Below are positions 34,548 through 43,143 of a stretch of DNA of 64,000 bases, in pieces. The notes beneath the pieces were generated by a model that did not search any database, was not told the origin of the DNA, and saw only the letters and a program-made list of their open reading frames with translations. This DNA comes from an uncultured Erythrobacter sp. (GTDB lineage: Bacteria > Pseudomonadota > Alphaproteobacteria > Sphingomonadales > Sphingomonadaceae), in NCBI GenBank assembly GCA_947499095.1, contig CANMMR010000002.1, positions 356,308 through 420,307 on the forward strand, given 5' to 3'. Positions within the stretch are counted from its first letter, which is position 1; every line of letters starts with the position of its first letter. The position numbers were made by a program, and so were the translations under genes.

Positions 34548-36291
34548 CATCCTTCGGCCTGTTGCCGCCGTCTTGTTCTGTTTTCTCGGCTTGGCGGGAT
34601 GCGAGGGTGGTCCGGACCGTCTAGACCCTGTCGAGAAGGCCAGATACGAGATATCGCGTGGCTTTCCCGAAGATGCGAGGATCATCCTCGAACGCCAGCT
34701 ATCGGAGGGAACCGACCGTGCCGATGTCGCCGCATTGCTTGGCGAAGCTGCGCTCCAGTCGGGAGACCTGGAAAGCGCGGCGCGGTGGCTAGAACCCGGA
34801 TCGTTCTCTGACGATACGGCAGCGCTTGGGTGGCGCATGCTCGGCAGGCTGGAGATGGCGCGTGGGGATCTAGCTGCGGCCGGGAAGGCGTTCGACCGAT
34901 CCCACGCGGTCGCGCCGGACAACCCGGACCTCTGGGTAGATATCGGTCGCCTGCGCTTTCTGGGCGGCGAGCAGGTCGAGGCTGTGAAAGCTGCCGACAG
35001 GGCTTTGGCGCTTGCGCCCGAAAACAAGGCCGCCCTGCTGTTCCGCGGGCAGCTGATTCGGGAGGCATCGGGGATGGTGCCCGCGCTCGAGTGGTTCGAG
35101 CGCGCGCTCGATCTGCACCCGGACGACCTCGACCTGCGTCTCGAATATTCTGCCACTCTCGGCGATGCGGGCAGGGCGGCCGATGCGCTTGCCGTTCTGC
35201 GCGAAGGCGGCGAGGGGGCTGTCCTGTCCGAAACAGGGCTCTACCTCCAGGCGGTGATCGCGGCGCGTGGCGGCAAGTTCCTCTTGGCGCGCGAATTGCT
35301 GCAACGCTCCGGCCTGGAAACCGAGGGTGTGCCTGCCGCGCTGATGCTGTCGGCGATTGTCGATTTGCAGAATGCCAATCCGGCAAGCGCGGCCCAGACC
35401 CTTGATCGCCTGTTGCTCGACCAGCCCGACAATGTCCGCGCGGTGGAATTGCTGGCGGCGGCGCTCTTGCAAAGCGGGAGCGAGCGGGAACTGGTCTTTC
35501 GGTTTTCCGACCGCGCGCTGGGTCCCGCAGGGTCGCCGCATTTACGCCTTTTGGTCGGACGGGCTCACGAGGCTCTCGAGCAGCGAGCAAGGGCGGCGCA
35601 GTTCATCGACCTTGCGGCACTCGGTCCGGACGGATTTGCGCCCCTCCCGAGTGACACGCCTACCGAAACGCTCACCGCTACCGGAGGCGGTGGCGCGCAG
35701 ACGCGGGATTTCGTGCGGTCGGTATTGTTCGGTCAGGCGCGCGGATCGGCAGTGGGGAGTGCAGAAGATTTCGTCAGGCGGTTTCCGGGATCGGCCGATG
35801 GCTATGCGATCCTCGGCGATGCCGAGCTTGCCAGCGGTGACCGCCGCGCGGCGAGAGACGCCTACGTGCGAGCCGCCGACATCAGGCAGCCCTGGCCGCT
35901 TACGCTAAGGCTGGCAGGAAGCCAGGCAACGCCCGAGGCAACTGCCGAACTGCTGGCGGAATATCTGCAAGCCAATCCGATGAACGGACAGGCGGCGGCG
36001 CTGCTGGCCGATGCCTATGCTGCGCAGGGCAAATGGCGGACGGCGGCGACACTGTTCGATCATGCAATGGCGCATGGCCAGTCCCGCGTGCCGTGGGTGC
36101 TTGCGTCGAGAGGGATCGTCGCCGGTCAGCTGGGCGATGCAGACGCGGCGCTGGACTTTGCGTTTCGAGCCCACGAACTGCAACCGCTCAATCCGCGCGC
36201 GATTGCCGCGCTGATCGCGACCCTTCCCCCGGAGCAGAATACAGCGCGCGCCGATCTGCAGGCGAAGTTGAACTCGCTCCTCGCGGCCTGA
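34531..36291 (+). CDS. TPR-repeat lipoprotein, PrsT-like
   Basis: A 586-residue envelope protein with signal peptide and lipobox LAGC (lipidated Cys24). At least ten TPR-like helix pairs follow (ARYEISRGFPEDARIILERQL, LGWRMLGRLEMARGDLAAAGKAFDRS and others, seen in part), interrupted near residue 375-400 by a Thr/Gly-rich stretch. Its position after prsK-prsR matches the PEP-CTERM TPR lipoprotein PrsT, but it is much shorter than that roughly 900-residue family, so the identity is by context. It begins inside prsR (17-nt overlap, different frame), which is strong evidence of coupling. TPR lipoproteins of this kind assist polysaccharide secretion. Confidence 0.75.
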   Translation: MIFRRDILRPVAAVLFCFLGLAGCEGGPDRLDPVEKARYEISRGFPEDARIILERQLSEGTDRADVAALLGEAALQSGDLESAARWLEPGSFSDDTAALGWRMLGRLEMARGDLAAAGKAFDRSHAVAPDNPDLWVDIGRLRFLGGEQVEAVKAADRALALAPENKAALLFRGQLIREASGMVPALEWFERALDLHPDDLDLRLEYSATLGDAGRAADALAVLREGGEGAVLSETGLYLQAVIAARGGKFLLARELLQRSGLETEGVPAALMLSAIVDLQNANPASAAQTLDRLLLDQPDNVRAVELLAAALLQSGSERELVFRFSDRALGPAGSPHLRLLVGRAHEALEQRARAAQFIDLAALGPDGFAPLPSDTPTETLTATGGGGAQTRDFVRSVLFGQARGSAVGSAEDFVRRFPGSADGYAILGDAELASGDRRAARDAYVRAADIRQPWPLTLRLAGSQATPEATAELLAEYLQANPMNGQAAALLADAYAAQGKWRTAATLFDHAMAHGQSRVPWVLASRGIVAGQLGDADAALDFAFRAHELQPLNPRAIAALIATLPPEQNTARADLQAKLNSLLAA

Positions 36292-36330
36292 GGCCTCGAC
36301 AAGACGGAGCGGTGGCGGCAGGGGCGGCGC

Positions 36331-37332
36331 ATGGCGCTGCGCACGATCCTGACCGACCCGATGTTGCGCATGCTGGCGCTTGCTACCGCGCTTGCGGCGA
36401 TCGTTCCGGTGACCGGCAGCGGCAGGGATATTGCGCAGATCGTCGCAAATTGCGCCGTGTTCCTGCTGTTCCTGCTGAACGGCCTGCGCATCGCGCGAAG
36501 CGAGATCGTGCGCGGCATCGCCCACTGGCGCTATCAGGCGGTGCTGGTGGTGTGGGTGTTCGGCGCGATGGCACTGGGCGGACTGGCGCTGTCGCTTGTC
36601 GGAGAGGCTTACCTGCCTGCCTTGATCGCCCTCGGCTTCCTCTACCTCGGCGTGCTCCCGTCGACCGTGCAATCGGCGACGTCCTACACCGCGCTGGCGG
36701 GCGGAGCGGTGGCCTTGGCCGTGGTCAGCGCCGCTCTCCTGAACATCCTCGGAGTGTTCGTATCCGTGCCGCTCTTCCTTGCGCTCGGCGGAAGTGGCGA
36801 GGGGGCGGTGGGCAGCGAGGTGCTGATCAAGATCCTCGGCATCCTCGTGCTGCCGTTTGCCTTGGGGCAGATATTCCAGAAACCCGCGGCGCCACTGATC
36901 GAGAGCATCAAAAGCAAGATCGCCTGGGTCGATCGCTTCGTGATCGCGATTGCTGTCTATGTCGCTTTCTCGGGTGCGGTCGAACAGGGCATCTGGAGCC
37001 GTGTCGATGGCGCGGGCTGGCTCATCCTGCTGGCTTTCGTCGCGCTATTTCTCGCCTTTGCCCATGGCGGCGCATACACGGCCGCCAAGCTGGCAGGCTT
37101 TGCGGGCGAGGACCGGATCGCCTTCCTGTTCTCCGGCGCGCAGAAGAGCGCCGCCGTCGGTGCCCCTCTTGCTACGATCCTGTTCCCGCCCGAAGCGGCG
37201 GGCTTCATCGTCCTGCCCCTGCTTCTCTATCACCTGTTCCAGCTGGTGCTGGCAGCGCCGCTCGCTAGTCGGCTGAGTGCATCGCGTCTTCCGGATGGCG
37301 ACGGTTGTAGCGTACCGACCACCAGAAGCTGA
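36331..37332 (+). CDS. bile acid:sodium symporter-like transporter (SBF/BASS family)
   Basis: A 333-residue inner-membrane protein with about 9-10 hydrophobic helices. The SBF-like (YfeH-type) subgroup is indicated by FLYLGVLPSTVQSATSYTALAGG and the second-half FLFSGAQKSAAVGAPLATILF, equivalent to the two crossing-helix motifs. Members move organic anions with Na+; the substrate is unknown. The C-terminal 20 or so residues (RLSASRLPDGDGCSVPTTRS) lie in DNA shared with the opposite-strand DUF475 gene: the two genes overlap at their 3' ends by 68 nt. It follows the prs operon by 39 nt but is not obviously part of it. Confidence 0.8.
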   Translation: MALRTILTDPMLRMLALATALAAIVPVTGSGRDIAQIVANCAVFLLFLLNGLRIARSEIVRGIAHWRYQAVLVVWVFGAMALGGLALSLVGEAYLPALIALGFLYLGVLPSTVQSATSYTALAGGAVALAVVSAALLNILGVFVSVPLFLALGGSGEGAVGSEVLIKILGILVLPFALGQIFQKPAAPLIESIKSKIAWVDRFVIAIAVYVAFSGAVEQGIWSRVDGAGWLILLAFVALFLAFAHGGAYTAAKLAGFAGEDRIAFLFSGAQKSAAVGAPLATILFPPEAAGFIVLPLLLYHLFQLVLAAPLASRLSASRLPDGDGCSVPTTRS

Positions 37333-38332
37333 CGCCGATCAGCAAGGCGCCGATCAGGCCGGTGATCGTTTCGGGAATGTGATAGCGCGCCGACAGCAGC
37401 ATGATGATGCCCAGGACGATGATTGCCCAGAAGGCGCCGTGTTCGAGATAGCGATATTGCGCCAAAGTGCCCTGCCGCACGAGGTGGATGGTCATCGAGC
37501 GGACGAACATCGCGCCCACGGAAAGCCCCAGCGCGATGATGATCATGTTGTTAGAGAGGGCAAACGCCCCGATCACGCCGTCGAAGCTGAAGCTCGCATC
37601 GAGCACTTCCAGATAGAGAAACCCGCCAAGGCCCGAGCGCACGATCTCGCCCGCAGCCTTCTTGCGCGCCTCCCGTTGCTCGATGATAGCGCCTAGCGCA
37701 TGGACTGCGATATAGGTGACCAGTCCGAGGATAGCGGCGGTGAGGAAGGTGATCTTGTCGGCAGCAGGCAGGGCGGTCGAAACGAAATAGACGAGCGTCA
37801 GGACCAGGCCGATCTCCACCGCCGGCACATTGGAGAACTTGTTGATCGCCCGTTCTAGCACCCCAATCCAGTGCACGTCCTTGTCGTGATCGAAAAAGAA
37901 GGCGAGGCCGACCATCGCCAGGAACGCGCCTCCGAAACCGGCAATGCCGATGTGGGCCCCTTCAACGATCCGCTCGTATTCCTCCGGATCGTTGAGCGAG
38001 AGGCTGACCGCTTCGACCGGACCGACATTGGCGGCAATGGCCACGATAGCGATCGGGAACACGATGCGCATGCCGAACACCGCGATGAGGATGCCGATGG
38101 TTAGAAAGCGCTGCTGCCAAACCGGGTCCATCTCGCGCAGGACCGTGGCGTTGACGACGGCATTGTCGAAGCTGAGCGAAACTTCGAGGATCGACAGGAC
38201 GATCACGATCCACAAGACCGACAGCATGCCGGTGATCGTGCCGGTGCTGGCATAGCCGTACCATGCCCCCAGTCCGAGGCAGACAGCCGTAAAGCCGAGC
38301 GAGAACGCGTAATAGCGAAGCAGGGTTTCCAT
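37265..38332 (-). CDS. DUF475 (TerC/YkoY-like) integral membrane protein
   Basis: A 355-residue inner-membrane protein with about nine helices. The TerC/DUF475 marks are LSILEVSLSFDNAVVNATVL (conserved Asp-Asn in a helix) near residue 47 and the second repeat FLYLEVLDASFSFDGVIGAFALS near 240. The two acidic repeats suggest cation transport; the wider TerC superfamily includes manganese exporters and tellurium-resistance proteins. The C-terminal RYNRRHPEDAMHSAD overlaps the convergent transporter gene. panB lies 15 nt upstream on the same strand and may be in the same operon. Confidence 0.83.
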   Translation of the reverse strand: METLLRYYAFSLGFTAVCLGLGAWYGYASTGTITGMLSVLWIVIVLSILEVSLSFDNAVVNATVLREMDPVWQQRFLTIGILIAVFGMRIVFPIAIVAIAANVGPVEAVSLSLNDPEEYERIVEGAHIGIAGFGGAFLAMVGLAFFFDHDKDVHWIGVLERAINKFSNVPAVEIGLVLTLVYFVSTALPAADKITFLTAAILGLVTYIAVHALGAIIEQREARKKAAGEIVRSGLGGFLYLEVLDASFSFDGVIGAFALSNNMIIIALGLSVGAMFVRSMTIHLVRQGTLAQYRYLEHGAFWAIIVLGIIMLLSARYHIPETITGLIGALLIGVSFWWSVRYNRRHPEDAMHSAD

Positions 38333-38347
38333 CGAGGTTTCCGGTAA

Positions 38348-39220
38348 TCAGCTCTTGGGCTGGTAGGTCTGGTCGGGACCGGGGAAGCTGCGTTCGCGCA
38401 CTTCCTCGGCATATTGCGCCACGGTCTTTTCGATCACGTCGGCGATGGCTTCGTATTTCTTTACGAAGCGTGGCACACGCTCGAACATGCCGAGCATGTC
38501 TTCGGTCACGAGAACCTGTCCGTCGCACTGGGCCGATGCGCCGATGCCGATGGTGGGGCAGGAAACGGCCTTGGTGGCCTCGATCGCGATGGGTTCCACA
38601 ACGCCTTCGATGACGATGGCGAAGGCACCTGCCTCGTCCAGCGCTTTCGCGTCGGTCACGATTTTGTCGGCTTCCGCATCGCTGCGCCCGCGCGCCATAT
38701 AGCCGCCGAGCACGTTCACCGCCTGCGGGGTGAGGCCCACATGCCCCATCACAGGGATACCGCGCTGGTTGAGGAAGGCGACGGTCTCGGCCATCTGCTC
38801 ACCGCCCTCCAGCTTTACCGCGGCCGCGCCGGACTGCTTGAGGAGATAGGCCGCGCTTTCGAAGGCCTGCTCCTTGGAAGATTCGTAAGAACCGAAGGGC
38901 ATGTCGACCACGACGACCGCGTGATAGCTTCCACGCACGACGGCAGCCGCGTGGTTCGCCATCATGTCCAGCGTGACGGGAATTGTCGACGGCAACCCGT
39001 AAATCACCTGCGCCAGCGAGTCGCCGACCAGCAGAATATCGCAATGCGCATCGAGCAATTGCGCCTGCCGGGCGGTGTAGGCCGTCAGCATGACCAACGG
39101 CTCCTCCACCTTGCCGTCCTGCTTGTGCGCACGGATTTTCGGCACGGTGAGGCGCTTCATCGGCTGGGGCGTCGGATTGGCGCGGCTGGTCGAAGTGTCG
39201 AGCTGGAAAGTCGTGGACAT
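38348..39220 (-). CDS. panB: 3-methyl-2-oxobutanoate hydroxymethyltransferase PanB
   Basis: The first step of pantothenate synthesis: 2-oxoisovalerate plus methylene-THF to ketopantoate. The 290-residue TIM barrel has [27 protein letters not shown] (Mg-binding Asp), [11 protein letters not shown] (second Asp), [21 protein letters not shown] and [17 protein letters not shown]. Its substrate 2-oxoisovalerate is also the substrate of the bkd complex at 1.6-5.3 kb. There is an N-terminal extension of about 20 residues before [13 protein letters not shown]; an internal ATG there is a possible alternative start. No panC lies next to it. Confidence 0.93.
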   Translation of the reverse strand: MSTTFQLDTSTSRANPTPQPMKRLTVPKIRAHKQDGKVEEPLVMLTAYTARQAQLLDAHCDILLVGDSLAQVIYGLPSTIPVTLDMMANHAAAVVRGSYHAVVVVDMPFGSYESSKEQAFESAAYLLKQSGAAAVKLEGGEQMAETVAFLNQRGIPVMGHVGLTPQAVNVLGGYMARGRSDAEADKIVTDAKALDEAGAFAIVIEGVVEPIAIEATKAVSCPTIGIGASAQCDGQVLVTEDMLGMFERVPRFVKKYEAIADVIEKTVAQYAEEVRERSFPGPDQTYQPKS

Positions 39221-39349
39221 GGGTTTGCCCCTAGCAAGCCGTGAAAGGAAGGCAAAGCGGCGCTTGGAATCGGTAGCGATAACGTGTCTAAGGGCGCCGA
39301 CGGGAAAGTGCGGCTGAGGGGCCGCTCTTCAGAGAGGAATTCGACGACA

Positions 39350-40780
39350 ATGGTCGCCACCACCACTTCGACCGGCGAAGGCTGGTCTTCGCGCACAGCT
39401 TTCATCCTTGCCGCAGTCGGGGCCGCAGTCGGTCTCGGCAATATCTGGCGGTTCCCGACCCTTGCGGGCGAAAGCGGGGGTGGGGCCTTCGTGTTCTTCT
39501 ACATCGCCTGCGTCTTCCTGCTCGGCCTGCCGCTGGTACTGTCGGAAATCTTCATCGGGCGCGTGGGGCAGACCGATGCGGTGGGGTCCATCCGCAAGGT
39601 TGCAGCGCAATCGCAATCGTCGCCGAGCTGGGCGGTGTTCGGGGCGATCGGCGCGATTGCCGCGTTCCTGATCGTGTCCTTCTACTCGGTCGTTGCCGGC
39701 TGGGTGCTGTATTATGCCGGCGTGATGGGCGGTGACCTCATCGATGCCATCTTGGCGGGCGAGCCGTTCCGCGGCGCACTGGTGGGAGAGGACCAGGCAC
39801 AGATCCAGCAACGGCTGGGCGACATGTTCGCCAGCCCCGGCCTGCTCCTCGCTATGCACTTCGCCTTCATGGGTGTGACGCTGTTCATCGTCGCGCGCGG
39901 GGTCAGCTCGGGCATCGAGAAGGCAGCGACCTATCTGATGCCGATGTTCTTCGTGCTGCTGGTGGGCCTGGTAATCTATGGCGCGATCGAGGGCGATATC
40001 GCCGAGACCGCGGCGTTCCTGTTCACGCCCGACTGGTCGAAGCTGACGCCGCAGGTGATGAACTCCGCGCTCGGGCAGGCGCTTTTCTCGCTATCGCTCG
40101 GCGTTGCGGGGCTGATTACGTATGGATCGTACATCAAGGAAGGCAGCGGCCTCGGCTCGACATCGGCCCTGATTGCAGTGGCCGATACTGCAGTCGCGCT
40201 GCTCGCCGGCTTCATGATCTTCCCGATCGTGTTTGCCGTCGGTCTCGACCCGGCGGCCGGCCCGACGCTCGTTTTCCAGACACTGCCCTTCGCTTTCCAG
40301 ACGATGCCTGCCGGGGCGCTGTTCGGTTTTCTGTTCTTCGTCCTGATCTTGGTGGCGGCAGTCACAAGTTCGATCTCGCTGCTGGAGGTGCCGACTGCGT
40401 GGGGCATCGGAGAGCGCGGCTGGAGCCGCCAGAAGTCGGCGCTGATCTTCGGCGGCGGCGCGTTCCTGATCGGGATTGCCTGCCTGCTTGGCTACAACGT
40501 CTGGTCGGACGTCCGCCCGCTCGGCTTCTGGTCGCTGTTCGCGGAAACCGACATCCTCGATACGGTCGACGGGTTTACCGGCAAGGTGATGCTGCCGGTC
40601 GGGGCGCTGCTGACCTCGATCTTCATCGGCTGGAAAGCGGACACGAACCTGCTGCGGACCACGACTGGGCTTTCGCCCCTCGCATTCGGCATCTGGCGTT
40701 TCCTGATTGCCTGGCTCTGCCCGATCGCAGTGGCGATCATTCTGGTGACGGGGCTGTTCCCCAGCATTCTCGGCGCCTGA
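39350..40780 (+). CDS. sodium-dependent transporter (NSS/SNF family)
   Basis: A 476-residue Na+-coupled amino-acid transporter of the LeuT/MhsT type. Helix 1 carries LAAVGAAVGLGNIWRFP, the Na+- and substrate-binding unwound segment, followed by YKYGGG-equivalent GESGGGAFVFFYIACVFLLG. Around 11-12 membrane helices are seen. ATG at 39350 is chosen (MVATTTSTGE, AGAGAGGA upstream); an in-frame ATG 22 codons earlier would add an unrelated polar stretch. The substrate is probably a neutral amino acid (family knowledge). Divergent from panB. Confidence 0.85.
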   Translation: MVATTTSTGEGWSSRTAFILAAVGAAVGLGNIWRFPTLAGESGGGAFVFFYIACVFLLGLPLVLSEIFIGRVGQTDAVGSIRKVAAQSQSSPSWAVFGAIGAIAAFLIVSFYSVVAGWVLYYAGVMGGDLIDAILAGEPFRGALVGEDQAQIQQRLGDMFASPGLLLAMHFAFMGVTLFIVARGVSSGIEKAATYLMPMFFVLLVGLVIYGAIEGDIAETAAFLFTPDWSKLTPQVMNSALGQALFSLSLGVAGLITYGSYIKEGSGLGSTSALIAVADTAVALLAGFMIFPIVFAVGLDPAAGPTLVFQTLPFAFQTMPAGALFGFLFFVLILVAAVTSSISLLEVPTAWGIGERGWSRQKSALIFGGGAFLIGIACLLGYNVWSDVRPLGFWSLFAETDILDTVDGFTGKVMLPVGALLTSIFIGWKADTNLLRTTTGLSPLAFGIWRFLIAWLCPIAVAIILVTGLFPSILGA

Positions 40781-40884
40781 TCACAATTGCGCTTTTCGGG
40801 CGCGATATTTGCGAGTAATCGAGGCGTTCCGGCTGGCGGAGCGGGGGTGTCCCGCGGCGGGCCGGTGGAGCCAGCTGGCCACAT

Positions 40885-42468
40885 ATGATCCTCGACAGGG
40901 TGAAGCCGCTCGACGCGATACTCGCGGCGGCAGAGAAGAAGTCACTGCATCGATCGCTCGGTGCGTGGCAATTGATGCTGTTCGGCATCGGATGCATCAT
41001 CGGGACCGGAATATTCGTGCTCACCGCCGCCGGCGCGCAGAAGGCGGGGCCGGGCCTGATGCTGGCTTTCGTCATAGCCGGTGCCGTGTGCATCGTGGCC
41101 GCGCTTTGCTATGCGGAGATCGCCGCCATGATCCCGGTTGCAGGATCGGCCTATACCTACAGCTATGCGACGATGGGTGAACTGCTCGCCTGGACCGTGG
41201 GCTGGGCGCTGATCCTGGAATACGCCATCGCCGCATCGGCGGTGTCGGTCGGATGGTCCGGGTATTTCTCCGGCACCATCCTGAACGAGTTCCTCGGCAT
41301 ATCCCTTCCGCAATGGCTCTCCGCGGGTCCGCTTGCTCTAGGCGGGGAACCGGGCGGCTTCATCAACCTGCCGGCACTGGTAATCGCTTTGCTGGTTACC
41401 TGGCTATTGATGATCGGCACGAGCGAGAGCGCCAAGGTGAATGCGGCACTGGTCGCCATCAAGGTCACCGCGCTCACGGCGTTCATCGGCCTCACCCTGA
41501 CGAGCGCCTATTTCGATCCGGACAAGTTCAATCCGTTCTTGCCGGCGGGGGTTTTCGGCGGGTTCGGGACGGGTGTGGGCGCGGTCGGCGCAGCCGCGAC
41601 GATCTTCTTCGCCTATGTCGGGTTCGACGCGGTATCGACCGCTGCGGAAGAAACGAAGAACCCGCAGCGCAACGTTCCGATCGGGCTGGTCGGTTCGCTG
41701 GTCTTCTGCACCGTCTTCTACATTCTCGTCGCCGCCGGAGCGGTCGGGACGATCGGCGGTCAACCGATCATGGGGCCGGGCGGCGTGCCGTTTCCCGCAG
41801 GCTCGGAAGAGCTGGCCCGACAGTGCGCGCTTCCTGCTTATTCAAGCGCTCTCGTCTGCTCGGACGAGGCGCTGGCGCATGTGCTGCGGCAGATCGGATT
41901 TTCGAGTATCGGCAACTTGCTCGGCATTGCAGCCTTTCTCGCGCTTCCATCGGTGATCCTTGTATTGCTGTTCGCGCAGACCCGCATTTTCTTCGTGATG
42001 AGCCGCGACGGGCTGCTTCCGGCAGGCTTGTCGAGAGTGCATCCGCGCTGGAAGACGCCTCACGTCGTCACGCTCCTGACCGGTGCGATCGTGGCCGTGG
42101 GTGCCGCTTTCTTTCCGGTCGGGCAGTTGGCCGATATTGCCAATGCCGGAACGCTCTATGCCTTTGCGATGGTCGCGGTGGCCGTGATGGTTCTGCGGCG
42201 CACGGCTCCGGATCGGCCACGCGATTTCAGGACGCCCAGGCTATGGTTCGTCGGCCCTGCCACTATCGGAGGCTGTGCATTTCTCTTTCTCAACCTGCCG
42301 CTGGAAGCCATGCTCGTACTGCCGTTGTGGTCGGCGATAGGCCTGCTGGTCTATTTTGGATACAGCCGCAGGAAGAGCCATTTGGCGCATGGGATCGTAG
42401 AGGTCGTAGACGATATCGCGGGCGAGGAGAGGATGATCCCGATCGATCCTGCCTTACGGAGCGACTGA
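40885..42468 (+). CDS. APC-superfamily amino acid permease (CAT/YfnA-like)
   Basis: A 527-residue inner-membrane protein with about 12 helices. Helix 1 has FGIGCIIGTGIFVLTAAGA, the APC substrate loop. ATIFFAYVGFDAVSTAAEETKNPQRNVPIG in helix 6 and the following loop (cited in part) is the signature of the cationic amino acid transporter branch; MSRDGLLPAGLSRVHPRWKTPH precedes helix 9. An external loop (about residues 290-330) has two cysteines and is longer than average. Probably a proton-coupled amino-acid importer. A strong bidirectional terminator lies 8 nt past its stop. Confidence 0.85.
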   Translation: MILDRVKPLDAILAAAEKKSLHRSLGAWQLMLFGIGCIIGTGIFVLTAAGAQKAGPGLMLAFVIAGAVCIVAALCYAEIAAMIPVAGSAYTYSYATMGELLAWTVGWALILEYAIAASAVSVGWSGYFSGTILNEFLGISLPQWLSAGPLALGGEPGGFINLPALVIALLVTWLLMIGTSESAKVNAALVAIKVTALTAFIGLTLTSAYFDPDKFNPFLPAGVFGGFGTGVGAVGAAATIFFAYVGFDAVSTAAEETKNPQRNVPIGLVGSLVFCTVFYILVAAGAVGTIGGQPIMGPGGVPFPAGSEELARQCALPAYSSALVCSDEALAHVLRQIGFSSIGNLLGIAAFLALPSVILVLLFAQTRIFFVMSRDGLLPAGLSRVHPRWKTPHVVTLLTGAIVAVGAAFFPVGQLADIANAGTLYAFAMVAVAVMVLRRTAPDRPRDFRTPRLWFVGPATIGGCAFLFLNLPLEAMLVLPLWSAIGLLVYFGYSRRKSHLAHGIVEVVDDIAGEERMIPIDPALRSD

Positions 42469-42476
42469 AAAACGAA

Positions 42477-42506
42477 AAAGGGCCGCCCAGTAAGGAGCGG
42501 CCCTTT
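42477..42506. terminator. bidirectional rho-independent terminator
   Basis: A perfect 10-bp stem, AAAGGGCCGC (42477-42486) with GCGGCCCTTT (42497-42506), and a 10-nt loop. T-rich tracts follow in both directions (TTTGCGACTCTTTTT on plus; CCCTTTTTCGTTTTTC on minus), ending both the permease gene and the convergent oxidase-family gene. Confidence 0.85.
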
Positions 42507-42535
42507 GCGACTCTTTTTATCGTTATCGGTCGATC

Positions 42536-43021
42536 TTAGAGGTCGACCTTCTTGGCATGCTGTTCTTCGGCTTCGTCGTGGACGGTCATGCCGAGCGCCA
42601 TCTTGGCGGTGTTGAGCATGCCCAGATCGCCGTTCCAGATTTCTGCGGTGCCGAGGTCCATGCGCAGGAACAGGATGTCCGGATCGTCCTTGCCGCCGTC
42701 GTACCAGGCTTCGACGAAATTGTTCCAGAAGTGGTCGAAACGCTCCTTGCTGGTTTCGACAGCAAGTGCGCCGCCGAAGCGCGCGAACATTTCATGGCCC
42801 TTGCCGGCAAAGGTCGCGGTGGCATTACCGAGCTTTGCGAAATCGCTGTGCTTGTGTGTGAAGAACCACACCGAGCTGTTCGCGTCCTTGTCGAGCTGTG
42901 CGGTCATCGGCACGGCAGTGTCGGGCTGGCCGTCGAGCTCGAGGAAGACGAAAGGCGAATCGGCCATTGCCTTCCAGAATTTGGTCTTGAGTTCGTCGGC
43001 ATTGCCTTCGGCGTATTTCAT
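42536..43021 (-). CDS. pyridoxamine 5'-phosphate oxidase-like (general stress protein 26) family protein
   Basis: A 161-residue cytoplasmic split-barrel flavin-binding protein. The start MKYAEGNADELKTKFWKAMADSPFVFLELD, SSVWFFTHKHSDFAKL, and the C-terminal FLRMDLGTAEIWNGDLG (all cited in part) match the GSP26/PPOX-like group rather than PdxH itself. Such proteins bind FMN or FAD, and their catalytic role is mostly unknown. ATG at 43021 is used, with AAAGGACC 5 nt upstream; longer in-frame starts run into the divergent imuA control region. Divergent from the SOS-regulated imuA. Confidence 0.78.
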   Translation of the reverse strand: MKYAEGNADELKTKFWKAMADSPFVFLELDGQPDTAVPMTAQLDKDANSSVWFFTHKHSDFAKLGNATATFAGKGHEMFARFGGALAVETSKERFDHFWNNFVEAWYDGGKDDPDILFLRMDLGTAEIWNGDLGMLNTAKMALGMTVHDEAEEQHAKKVDL

Positions 43022-43126
43022 ATGGGGTCCTTTCGGTCGTTTGTCTGTCCAACGAGCGGCAAAGGCGATGCGTTCCGGGGGATGGCGAGAGGGTCGAACT
43101 AGCCGATTGCGAATCGATCTGTGTTG

Positions 43127-43141
43127 GAACATATTAGGAAC
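43127..43141 (+). promoter_or_regulatory. LexA box over the imuA promoter
   Basis: GAAC-ATATTAG-GAAC, that is GTTC-N7-GTTC read on the other strand, the alphaproteobacterial LexA operator. A -35-like TTGCGA (43107-43112), a 17-bp spacer and CATATT (43130-43135) place the -10 element inside the box, so LexA would block polymerase. Transcription would begin about 43142, two bases before the imuA ATG at 43144. Confidence 0.88.
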
Positions 43142-43143
43142 AA

